Below, in pieces: positions 7,711-13,659 of a DNA stretch of 14,352 nucleotides (within the stretch, counting starts at the first letter, position 1; each line of letters starts with the position of its first letter). The notes beneath the pieces were generated by a model, which was not told the origin of the DNA, did not search any database, and saw only the letters and a program-made list of their open reading frames with translations. The DNA lies in assembly GCA_008017145.1 (NCBI GenBank), contig SSGY01000226.1:1-14352 (forward strand), written 5' to 3'. Source of the stretch: Neisseriales bacterium. GTDB lineage: Bacteria > Pseudomonadota > Gammaproteobacteria > Burkholderiales > UBA11063. The position numbers and the translations under genes are program-made.

Positions 7711-7740
7711 ATTATACCTTGATTTATCAGTGTTTTAGCA
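7711..7740 (-). promoter_or_regulatory. Predicted promoter of the thrC-ilvD operon
   Basis: A perfect TATAAT -10 box lies on the minus strand at 7716-7711. The -35 region is poor (TGCTAA about 18 bp upstream, 7740-7735). Transcription would start near 7704, giving a leader of about 160 nt before the ATG at 7542. Confidence 0.5.
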
Positions 7741-7819
7741 TAAATTTGCGGGATTTTGAGATAGTTTTGTTGCAAGTGCTTTCTTGATGGTTATTGATAG
7801 TTGCTATCTATTTAGGTGT

Positions 7820-7856
7820 AAAAACCCAGAATGCCACATAACAAGTAGCATTCCGG
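7820..7856 (-). terminator. Rho-independent terminator of the calpain-like operon
   Basis: In minus-strand RNA, CCGGAAUGC (7856-7848) pairs with GCAUUCUGG (7834-7826), nine pairs with one G-U, around a 13-nt loop, followed by GUUUUU (to 7820). It begins 30 bp after the stop codon of the small secreted protein gene. Confidence 0.8.
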
Positions 7857-7886
7857 ATAGTTAAAGTTTAATGAATTTGAGTCAAC

Positions 7887-8336
7887 TTAACTAGGCCATA
7901 AATAACAATACTCCTGATTATTGGTTAAGTTTTGACCGTTAATAACTACATAGCCATTTGGTCCACTTGAACTTACACCACAATTGGTATGTACCCAGTG
8001 AATACCTAGACCTCCGCTGGTATAGAGTTCTCCGCACAATTGCACTGTTTGACCAACTTGCAAACTTTGCGCTAATGACGAGGGCACTGAACTACCATTA
8101 GTTTGATCATAGTCATTGGCAAACACGTTGTCGATTGCAACATCGTATTCACTACCGCCACTATTAACCTGAATATGAGTGTGCGATAATTCAACGCCTT
8201 GTTGTGATGCTCCAGATTTAAAATATGGTGCAACATCGATAGTGCCTTGCAGGTAGTCACCATTGCAGCTTGCAGCTTCATCAGCGAAGACGAACGATGA
8301 ACTTGTCGCCAATATGATTAATATAAGCTTTTTCAT
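7887..8336 (-). CDS. Small secreted DUF3465-like protein
   Basis: 149 residues from ATG at 8336. A TTG one codon earlier is possible, but AGGA is spaced 7 nt from the ATG. Residues 1-18 are a Sec signal peptide (MKKLILIILATSSSFVFA, cut before DE). The mature protein has four cysteines (24, 101, 119, 144), enough for two disulfides. Its layout resembles DUF3465: an early YLQGTIDV strand, the middle segment VGQTVQLCGELY (94-105), and the motif GIHWVHTNCG (111-120) recalling the family's HWTHHDP-type motif, then a closing NGYVVINGQ strand. The resemblance is moderate. The function is unknown; a small beta-barrel is likely. The gene starts 10 bp after the stop of the calpain-like gene, its ribosome site abutting that stop, so the two are translationally linked. 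An inhibitor, chaperone or co-secreted partner of the peptidase is possible but unproven. Confidence 0.75.
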   Translation of the reverse strand: MKKLILIILATSSSFVFADEAASCNGDYLQGTIDVAPYFKSGASQQGVELSHTHIQVNSGGSEYDVAIDNVFANDYDQTNGSSVPSSLAQSLQVGQTVQLCGELYTSGGLGIHWVHTNCGVSSSGPNGYVVINGQNLTNNQEYCYLWPS

Positions 8337-8346
8337 CAACTAATCC

Positions 8347-9999
8347 TTACTTTGGTACAGCAACAAATTTGGAATAGTTGTTTTTAATATACGCACCATT
8401 GCTAGTGGTATACTGATCCATAATCGGATTGCTCGCTGCGGTATAGAGTGGGTTACCATTACTATCTTTTTGAACTACACCATTAACAACTACTGGAGTT
8501 TTATCCAAGCTTGGCAATTGCTCAATGTCAATTTGATCAAAGATCTTAAAGACATCGGCATCAGGGACGTAGAATATTCCATCTTGCATAGTATAACCAT
8601 TGGTAATACTATCTGCGCCATTAGGAGTGAAGTTAGTTCCCCATGGATTGCGGAGTTTAAATTTACCATTGCTATGTCCCAAAATTGCATAAGCGTGGGT
8701 ACCAACTATTCCCGGCGGTAAATCAACTGCACCTTGCTCGGTTGCTCCATTAAGTTCTTTGGTATCAACTGGTGTACCAAGAACCATGACGCGTCCTTGT
8801 GCTAACAGCGGATCAATCAGACTAACCATATTTGCCGGAGTAACTTTGGCACCTAAGGTTATATTGGCAGAATCTGGATTGTCGGCATAAGTATTAACTA
8901 AGGTGTAATCAGTGCTGCTGGCATTATATGAATTAGTAAACTCATAGACTTCATGCCCAGTTAAAAATTTAAATGCTGAGTAATACTGTCCAATAGGTAA
9001 TTGTGAAGCTGTCATACCATCATAGAAGGTTGCTAGACTATAAATGCTTCCTGGTGTAGCTGGTGTATTGCCAAAATAAATAAAGCTATATTCAGGGCTC
9101 ATTAGTACATCACCAAAAGCTTTTTCCATATAGCTCAGCCACTGACCGCTACCTGCAGAATACGCACCTGTTGCTACTTCGAGATCAGTAACAGGAGTTA
9201 CCGAAATTTGTTGCGCAACTGAATGTACATCAGTATAGTCAATGCTATAACCACCATCATTATTCTGATGGAATAGGTTGGCAACACTTTGCGCTCCACG
9301 CTGGTAAATTAATCCGCTGAGTGTTGAAAGAAAATAGCAATCCCCAACCGCGCCTTGATGAATATTGAGTAGATTAATATCCTGTGCTGTACCTAGCTGG
9401 TTGCCTGTATTGACAATTGTTTCTAAAGTGCCGGGATTGAAGCTCCAGGTATAATCTTGTTGAGCTAAACGATAACCACCAAAAAAGCGATGTGATACCA
9501 TGGCTAGATTGTTGAACGTATTACTCAAGGTAATTTGACCTAGTGTGCTGGTACCATCACTGCCAGAGCTGGAATCAGTTACATCGCCAATGAACAATGC
9601 GGCAAAAAGCGCTTCATTGTATTGTGCCTGAGTTGGTGTTTGATTAATAGTCACATGTGGTACTTGTTTGGCAGCATTAATCGCTTGTTGATAGCCACTT
9701 AGTTGAAGGTTTTTTAGGGTTAGCAGGGCACTCGGGTTTTTACCAGTAATGATTGCTACCGCATCTTGCAGTGAAATGGTTGATTTAGCACTATCAGTTG
9801 CTAATGCAGTAAAAATTGCTTTTAAATCATCAGTACTGACTTGAGGTAATACATTATTGCTTGCTGCATTATTGCCGCCGCTGCTGTTTGTTGCTTGTTG
9901 TGTCGCACCATTATTTGCGCTACCACTATTACAAGCTGCTAAAGTAAGGCTAGTACCAGATATGATTAATACAGTTAAAAGATTATTAAGTTTTTTCAT
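8347..9999 (-). CDS. Calpain-like (C2) cysteine peptidase lipoprotein
   Basis: 550 residues. ATG at 9999 is preceded by AGGA at 8-nt spacing. The N-terminus is a lipoprotein signal with lipobox LAAC (Cys23) and a long Ser/Asn/Gly/Ala-rich tether (24-50). A helical segment (~55-135) precedes the peptidase domain. NIHQGAVGDCYFLSTLSGL (212-230) is the calpain active-site block: Gln215 for the oxyanion hole and Cys221 as nucleophile. GTHAYAILG (433-441) supplies the catalytic His435, and KLRNPWG (448-454) the catalytic Asn451 with its Trp. The domain closes with DGIFYVPDADVFKIFDQI (473-490), like the family's G-x-F/W-x...F end. All catalytic residues are present, so it is probably active, anchored to a membrane and facing the periplasm or cell exterior. 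No EF-hand or C2-like calcium domain is visible, although Asp/Asn-rich loops occur. It is coupled to the small secreted gene downstream. Confidence 0.9.
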   Translation of the reverse strand: MKKLNNLLTVLIISGTSLTLAACNSGSANNGATQQATNSSGGNNAASNNVLPQVSTDDLKAIFTALATDSAKSTISLQDAVAIITGKNPSALLTLKNLQLSGYQQAINAAKQVPHVTINQTPTQAQYNEALFAALFIGDVTDSSSGSDGTSTLGQITLSNTFNNLAMVSHRFFGGYRLAQQDYTWSFNPGTLETIVNTGNQLGTAQDINLLNIHQGAVGDCYFLSTLSGLIYQRGAQSVANLFHQNNDGGYSIDYTDVHSVAQQISVTPVTDLEVATGAYSAGSGQWLSYMEKAFGDVLMSPEYSFIYFGNTPATPGSIYSLATFYDGMTASQLPIGQYYSAFKFLTGHEVYEFTNSYNASSTDYTLVNTYADNPDSANITLGAKVTPANMVSLIDPLLAQGRVMVLGTPVDTKELNGATEQGAVDLPPGIVGTHAYAILGHSNGKFKLRNPWGTNFTPNGADSITNGYTMQDGIFYVPDADVFKIFDQIDIEQLPSLDKTPVVVNGVVQKDSNGNPLYTAASNPIMDQYTTSNGAYIKNNYSKFVAVPK

Positions 10000-10052
10000 G
10001 ATTTATATCCTGTTTTTTTAAAAAGTAAGATTTAAAAATATTGTTTCATGTC

Positions 10053-10092
10053 AATGTTGCAGAATAACAATTAGTACATATTCTGCAACATT
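10053..10092 (-). terminator. Perfect 14-bp inverted repeat between two lipoprotein genes
   Basis: AATGTTGCAGAATA (10053-10066) and TATTCTGCAACATT (10079-10092) are perfectly complementary around a 12-nt loop. It begins 9 bp after the DUF3443 gene's stop. No U-run follows, so it is an imperfect terminator candidate or an mRNA-stabilising structure. Its left edge overlaps a TTGACA on the minus strand (10054-10049) that could be the -35 of the downstream calpain-like gene, but I see no convincing -10 at the right distance. Confidence 0.55.
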
Positions 10093-10100
10093 AAATTTAA

Positions 10101-11315
10101 TTAAACTGCAAAATAAGGTCCATTACCGCCGGAAGTACTTGCGCCACTAAATGCGCTAAATACTGTCCGCCCATAGAAGAACGGTAAGCCCCAGATAAAG
10201 AAGTTTTGACCGCCAGTTGCCCCTGCATTAGGTATCACTACGCTATTTGGATTAGCAGTGATAAAGTTATCAAAATTAATAATATTAAAATTGAAGTTCA
10301 CTCCAGAACTACTATTTAGACTGGCTAATTGAGTCGTGATAGTTGTCGTAGTGCTTGGGCAATAAAAACTGGTATTATCACTACAGGTAGTTAATGCTGG
10401 ATTGTTACTTGGATTATCAAAGAACAACTCAGTTGAACCAGTGTCAAAAATGGAGTCATAGCTTCCGCCATCATAGGTAGTTGTGAAGCTACCATCCTGC
10501 TCAGTACCATTACTGGTAAATACATTCTGTGCAGTTAACTGGTTATTGCTTTGTGTCCCAATTCCGAACGTTAGAGTTCCACTAAGCGAGGTTGCACCTG
10601 TACTTGATACTTGTGGTAATGCTACGATCACACCATTGTTATCCGTACTGAATTTGTACACCGGACTTACTACCTGTTGAGCTGTGGTAATCGAGCTATT
10701 TAGTGTACAGCTACTACCGCTGCATGAGTAATAATTACCTTGATCATAAGGGAGCGGATTTACACCAATAATTCCATTTGCTCCACCTAAGTCATTGTAG
10801 GCACCTTCGTTGCTACAGTCACTCGGTACACCTGGAATAGTGCTATCATTAATGATCTGAATCGGAACGTTATTCGCTATTTCTCCTGCCATTTTGACGT
10901 TTGCCAACGCGATTGAGCCCCAGTCATAGCCACTACCAAATAAGGTACATTCTGCTGTGGTTTGTCCATTGATTGTTTGCGGAGTAAGATTTAGACTGCT
11001 GTTTAATTTATTAGCAAAAAGCCGTAAACCCATTGACCCGGTATCCAAGATAATGTGATCAATAGTTTGGCAGTTGGTCGGGCTACTAGTACTACAAACA
11101 GTTACACTAACAAACGGGGTATTATCAGGCGATTGTCCAGTTGGGCCCGCGTCAATTACAATTGGCACAATATTGCTTGCTGCGCTAGCTTGTGAACCTG
11201 AACCTGATGCTGACGGAGTTGCATTGCTAGTGCTGTTAGCAGATGTCCCACCACTATTACATGCACTAAGCGTTACACTGGTTGCGATAATTGCGAATGA
11301 TAGATATTTTTTCAT
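10101..11315 (-). CDS. DUF3443-family lipoprotein, pepsin-like (two DTG motifs)
   Basis: 404 residues from ATG at 11315. An in-frame GTG at 11324 belongs to the ribosome site AAGGTG, so the ATG is preferred. Lipobox LSAC gives Cys19, followed by a Ser/Ala/Gly-rich tether to ~48. The mature protein matches DUF3443: PIVIDAGPTGQSPDNTPFVS (51-70), VTVC...CQTIDHIILDTGSMGLRLF (71-100), and ANGIIGVNPLPYD (179-191). Asp-Thr-Gly occurs twice, at 91-93 and 291-293 (FDTGSTELFF), each after a hydrophobic strand, 200 residues apart. FIWGLPFFYGRTVF (373-386) resembles the ILGDVFLRNYYTVFD strand of pepsins. This suggests a two-lobe aspartic-protease fold, possibly active, outside the cytoplasm. Many Cys pairs fit disulfides. 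It is downstream of and coupled to the DUF2844 gene, a pairing known from Burkholderia-like genomes. Peptidase activity is inference. Confidence 0.87.
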   Translation of the reverse strand: MKKYLSFAIIATSVTLSACNSGGTSANSTSNATPSASGSGSQASAASNIVPIVIDAGPTGQSPDNTPFVSVTVCSTSSPTNCQTIDHIILDTGSMGLRLFANKLNSSLNLTPQTINGQTTAECTLFGSGYDWGSIALANVKMAGEIANNVPIQIINDSTIPGVPSDCSNEGAYNDLGGANGIIGVNPLPYDQGNYYSCSGSSCTLNSSITTAQQVVSPVYKFSTDNNGVIVALPQVSSTGATSLSGTLTFGIGTQSNNQLTAQNVFTSNGTEQDGSFTTTYDGGSYDSIFDTGSTELFFDNPSNNPALTTCSDNTSFYCPSTTTTITTQLASLNSSSGVNFNFNIINFDNFITANPNSVVIPNAGATGGQNFFIWGLPFFYGRTVFSAFSGASTSGGNGPYFAV

Positions 11316-11325
11316 GTTATGCACC

Positions 11326-11802
11326 TTATTTCAAAGAGTTTATCGTTACGTTAGCTGGAGCTAGAGATGGAATTATGGCTTTTCCTTCGTAATGTCCCAT
11401 CCAACCACTGGTTGATGAAACAAAATCACTGGTACTTACTTTACGCATCGTTAGTGATTTATAGCTAGGTTGGCTAGTTTGATAAATTGTGAAATATTTG
11501 CCGAATAATTGGCTTTGATTAGGTACTTTAGGACCATGCCATGCAACGCCAAATACATTACCGTTATTGCTAAACTGTTTGATAACAATACCAGTTTGCG
11601 TAACCAAAGTATTGGTTTGGTAATTAGCGCCGTTGGTAGTTACCTGATCCAAAGATTGTTGATCCTGTGCCACAGGAGCAGATGCTTTAAGCACGATTGC
11701 ATCATTCATTATTGATGATGTATTTTCACCTAAAGTAGCCCATGCGCTGAGTGGCGCAGAGATACTTGCGATTAATAAGATGGTTTTTAAATTATTTTTC
11801 AT
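11326..11802 (-). CDS. DUF2844-family secreted protein
   Basis: 158 residues from ATG at 11802, which has AAGG at 8-nt spacing; an upstream in-frame TTG at 11817 lacks support. Residues 1-22 form a Sec signal peptide ending SAWA, probably cut before TLGEN. The segment T70-G-I-V-I-K-Q-F...NVFGVAWHGPKVPNQSQLFGKYF (to 104) is the DUF2844 core, whose usual form is VFAVSW-GP--PDL--LLG-YF. The role is unknown; the protein is exported and has no cysteine. Its stop codon overlaps the ribosome site of the DUF3443 gene (10 bp to the next ATG), so both are made together. The constant pairing suggests that it assists or is processed by the aspartic-protease-like partner (inference). Confidence 0.85.
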   Translation of the reverse strand: MKNNLKTILLIASISAPLSAWATLGENTSSIMNDAIVLKASAPVAQDQQSLDQVTTNGANYQTNTLVTQTGIVIKQFSNNGNVFGVAWHGPKVPNQSQLFGKYFTIYQTSQPSYKSLTMRKVSTSDFVSSTSGWMGHYEGKAIIPSLAPANVTINSLK

Positions 11803-11917
11803 TTTTAATACCTTCAATAAACTAAGCCTAGTGTTTCGCTTTGCAATAGATAATGCAGCAGCTTGATTACTTTTATGGCTAAAGTAAAATTATTAATTAA
11901 TTACTAAGTAACAGATT

Positions 11918-11946
11918 GTTATACAGGTTTAAACTAAGTGTGTCGT
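11918..11946 (-). promoter_or_regulatory. Predicted promoter of the DUF2844-DUF3443 operon
   Basis: On the minus strand, ACGACA (11946-11941, 4/6 to consensus) and TATAAC (11923-11918, 5/6) are spaced by exactly 17 bp. Transcription would start near 11911, about 110 nt before the DUF2844 start. A 12-bp direct repeat TTTAAACTAAGT (plus strand 11928-11939 and 11963-11974) places one copy within the spacer and one just upstream. Confidence 0.45.
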
Positions 11947-11974
11947 TATGTAGATTACTTAATTTAAACTAAGT
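11928..11974. repeat. 12-bp direct repeat, 35-bp period
   Basis: TTTAAACTAAGT occurs at 11928-11939 and 11963-11974. One copy sits between the predicted -35 and -10 of the DUF2844 promoter, the other just upstream of the -35. The 35-bp period is about 3.3 helical turns. It could be a regulator-binding pair or chance in AT-rich DNA. Confidence 0.45.
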
Positions 11975-11980
11975 TAGAGC

Positions 11981-12442
11981 TTAGACAAATGGAAGGTATG
12001 AAGACTCAATTTCAGCATTAGAGTGCCGAAAATTATGAATTTTTAGAAGCCGTTGTAGTCTATAGACTAACAAGTAAAGAGGTTTACTCATTGCTGCGAG
12101 GATGTGAATAGGATTAAAGTAATTTATTAAGCGGCTAAGGTATTCATCCAATGCAATTAATTCTGCATCATAATCATGAGAGATGATGTTAACTAATAGC
12201 ATAAATTGGTAGACTATATAAACAGCGATAAGGCAAAGAATAGTGTAGAATTCATTAATAAGATCGAGGCTGCCATCAAGCATGGCTTTGCCATCACAAA
12301 ACCAGCTCACGTCAGTGAACATGTCACTACATGCATCGCTGGAGAAAAGCAGCAGCATAAGTAATTGTCCGATAATTAGCAGACGAATTAGAAGTAGTAC
12401 CCACTCTGATTTATGTGGGATATGTTGTTGCGTAGTTAGCAT
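11981..12442 (-). CDS. Small membrane protein with two predicted helices, unknown
   Basis: 153 residues from ATG at 12442 (GGTG at 6-nt spacing). Upstream in-frame TTG/GTG codons at 12454 and 12451 are alternatives. Two hydrophobic stretches are clear: WVLLLIRLLIIGQLLMLLLF (14-33) and FYTILCLIAVYIVYQFMLLVNII (65-87). The loop between them contains Cys38 and Cys49, which could form a disulfide if periplasmic. The C-terminal half (88-153) is Leu/Tyr-rich and basic near 128-139 (YRLQRLLKIHNFRH), probably cytoplasmic and amphipathic. I do not recognise a family. It is upstream of the DUF2844 operon on the same strand, but 178 bp with a likely promoter separate them, so co-function is not implied. 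Confidence 0.7.
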   Translation of the reverse strand: MLTTQQHIPHKSEWVLLLIRLLIIGQLLMLLLFSSDACSDMFTDVSWFCDGKAMLDGSLDLINEFYTILCLIAVYIVYQFMLLVNIISHDYDAELIALDEYLSRLINYFNPIHILAAMSKPLYLLVYRLQRLLKIHNFRHSNAEIESSYLPFV

Positions 12443-12466
12443 TTTGTGCACCAAGCCTAATATTGA

Positions 12467-12513
12467 TTATATATAGCCAATCTCTACGGATTAGTGTAAT
12501 TGGATATATATAA
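12467..12513. repeat. 15-bp inverted repeat upstream of the membrane protein gene
   Basis: TTATATATAGCCAAT (12467-12481) and ATTGGATATATATAA (12499-12513) are complementary except for one position, separated by 17 bp. The left arm includes a possible minus-strand TATAAT (12471-12466) for the membrane protein gene, so the repeat may be an operator around its promoter. Confidence 0.5.
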
Positions 12514-12584
12514 GAATATTAATCTAAAGACGTATATTAATCTTTAAACTATTAGTTGCACTGGTAATGGCAAACAAAGTGTAA

Positions 12585-12738
12585 GGCACCAAAGGTGCTG
12601 CAGGTTATAGGTATGCTAGTTGGGAGTGCATGTAGTGCTATAACCAAGATCCGCACATATACTGTTTTTAAGGTATATGTTCACATTGACAATCAAAGAC
12701 TATCAATGAATTGAAGCTGCGTATGAGTATCTTCAATT
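12585..12738. ncRNA. Candidate structured RNA: four consecutive hairpins
   Basis: Four perfect or near-perfect stems occur in 154 bp: GGCACC aaa GGTGCT (12585-12599); GGTTATAG/CTATAACC (12603-12610, 12638-12645), with an inner GTATGC/GCATGT stem if G-U pairs are allowed; ACATATAC/GTATATGT (12655-12662, 12673-12680); and AATTGAAG/CTTCAATT (12709-12716, 12731-12738). No coding frame covers them. I recognise no known RNA family, and the strand is undecided. They could instead be protein-binding palindromes. Confidence 0.3.
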
Positions 12739-12924
12739 AGTGAATTTGAGATATTATCATAATAAAATAAATTTGTGCAAATTTTTTTACGCTGTTAGGC
12801 TAAATGCTCAAAATTTGGATAAATTTATGCGCGATATAAAATATTTTTGTCAGGGTTTTTCGAGGATTTACAATGCTTTTGCTAAGAAAGTGATTACGTC
12901 GCAATAAAAATATAAAGATAATAC

Positions 12925-12954
12925 TTGACAAATTATGGTGCAGTGCACAATAAT
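12925..12954 (+). promoter_or_regulatory. Strong promoter of the phasin gene with embedded palindrome
   Basis: A consensus TTGACA (12925-12930) and AATAAT (12949-12954, 5/6) are spaced by 18 bp. Between them lies GTGCAGTGCAC (12938-12948), a perfect 5-bp palindrome around a central G. TGC/GCA-rich palindromes are bound by PhaR, the repressor that senses polyhydroxyalkanoate and controls phasin genes, so this is a likely operator that would block RNA polymerase. The boxes are seen; PhaR binding is inferred and no phaR gene is in view. Confidence 0.65.
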
Positions 12955-13022
12955 AGCGTCCTAGAACACGGATTTAACTAATTTTAGTTTATATCCACTA
13001 AATTTTTATTCGGGAGAATACA

Positions 13023-13574
13023 ATGAAATCAACTCAAATTACTGCGATGAACGCACAATACACTAAAATGATCGATACTTGCATGACTTTAACTAACGCG
13101 GTTATCGAAGGTTACAAACAAGCTATGTTCGTTCAATGCGAAGCTGCTCGTACTTTCATGCAACAATCAGCAACTACTATGAAAAACTTAATGTCTGTTA
13201 CTTCTGCTAAAGATGTAGCTGAACAAGTTAAAGCTTTTGCTGTTAGTTCAGTAGAGTCAGGCGTGGCTAAAACTCAAGAACTTCGTGGTGTTGTTAGCAA
13301 CTCACAAGCAGTATTCAATACTGCTGCTTCTGAAACAATCAAAGATGCTCAAGAATCAATGGTTAAATCAGTAGATCAGATGGCTTCAGTTAGCCCGGCT
13401 TTATCTAAAGTAGCTAGTGAGTCTTTACAAAATATAATTACAACTTCTAATCAAGCTGCTGATACTGTATCTAAAGTATCTGCACAAGTTGCTGAAGTTG
13501 CAAATAAAAACTTTGAAGCTGCTACTCAAGCAACTATCAATACAGTAAAGAAAGCAACAACTGCTGCTAAATAA
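13023..13574 (+). CDS. Phasin family protein (polyhydroxyalkanoate granule coat)
   Basis: 183 residues, typical of the Phasin_2-type proteins that coat cytoplasmic polyhydroxyalkanoate granules and limit their size. The start is ATG at 13023 with GGGAG 6 nt upstream. The N-terminal part (8-60) has the family pattern of amphipathic helices with aromatic residues: YTKMIDTCMTLTNAVIEGYK, then FVQCEAARTFMQQSATTMKN. The rest is nearly all heptad-like helix rich in Ala, Ser, Val and Gln, without Pro or Gly breaks except around SVSPALSK, ending in a Lys/Ala-rich tail (TVKKATTAAK). No signal peptide. Codons are restricted and the promoter, ribosome site and terminators are strong, which suggests high expression. 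It is monocistronic. PHA synthase genes are not in this window. Confidence 0.87.
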   Translation: MKSTQITAMNAQYTKMIDTCMTLTNAVIEGYKQAMFVQCEAARTFMQQSATTMKNLMSVTSAKDVAEQVKAFAVSSVESGVAKTQELRGVVSNSQAVFNTAASETIKDAQESMVKSVDQMASVSPALSKVASESLQNIITTSNQAADTVSKVSAQVAEVANKNFEAATQATINTVKKATTAAK

Positions 13575-13582
13575 TTTTGGCT

Positions 13583-13600
13583 GCAAGTTACTTGCTTTTT
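13583..13600 (+). terminator. First phasin terminator
   Basis: GCAAG tta CTTGC (13583-13595) is a 5-bp stem with a 3-nt loop, directly followed by TTTTT. It starts 8 bp after the phasin stop. Confidence 0.55.
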
Positions 13601-13634
13601 AAAAAAGCCGCCAGCTAGTCACTGGCGGTTTTTT
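13601..13634. terminator. Bidirectional Rho-independent terminator
   Basis: CCGCCAG (13608-13614) and CTGGCGG (13622-13628) form a GC-rich perfect stem around a 7-nt loop, flanked by A6 on the left and T6 on the right. It therefore works for the phasin gene on the plus strand and for the partial gene ending at 13660 on the minus strand. Confidence 0.92.
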
Positions 13635-13659
13635 CATGTCTAATCTAGATCATCTTCTT

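Larger units (their letters stand above)
12443..13022. other. 580-bp gene-free region rich in inverted repeats
   Basis: No convincing coding frame exists on either strand. At least six inverted repeats follow one another: 12467-12513, 12585-12599, 12603-12645, 12655-12680, 12709-12738 and 12769-12784. The last ~100 bp is the phasin promoter and 5' untranslated region. A short direct repeat ATATTAATCT lies at 12516-12525 and 12534-12543. The density of hairpins between 12585 and 12738 suggests a structured RNA or several regulator sites. Confidence 0.6.

Noticed and set aside
11316..11324. GTG at 11324 as start of the DUF3443 gene
   Set aside because: The GTG is part of the AAGGTG ribosome site. 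ATG at 11315 begins the signal peptide MKK directly.
11901..11911. TTACTAAGTAA palindrome upstream of the DUF2844 gene as an operator
   Set aside because: It is short, AT-rich and downstream of the predicted promoter; likely chance without supporting copies.
12516..12543. Direct repeat ATATTAATCT as a CRISPR or iteron array
   Set aside because: There are only two 10-bp copies in very AT-rich DNA, with no further units and no associated genes.
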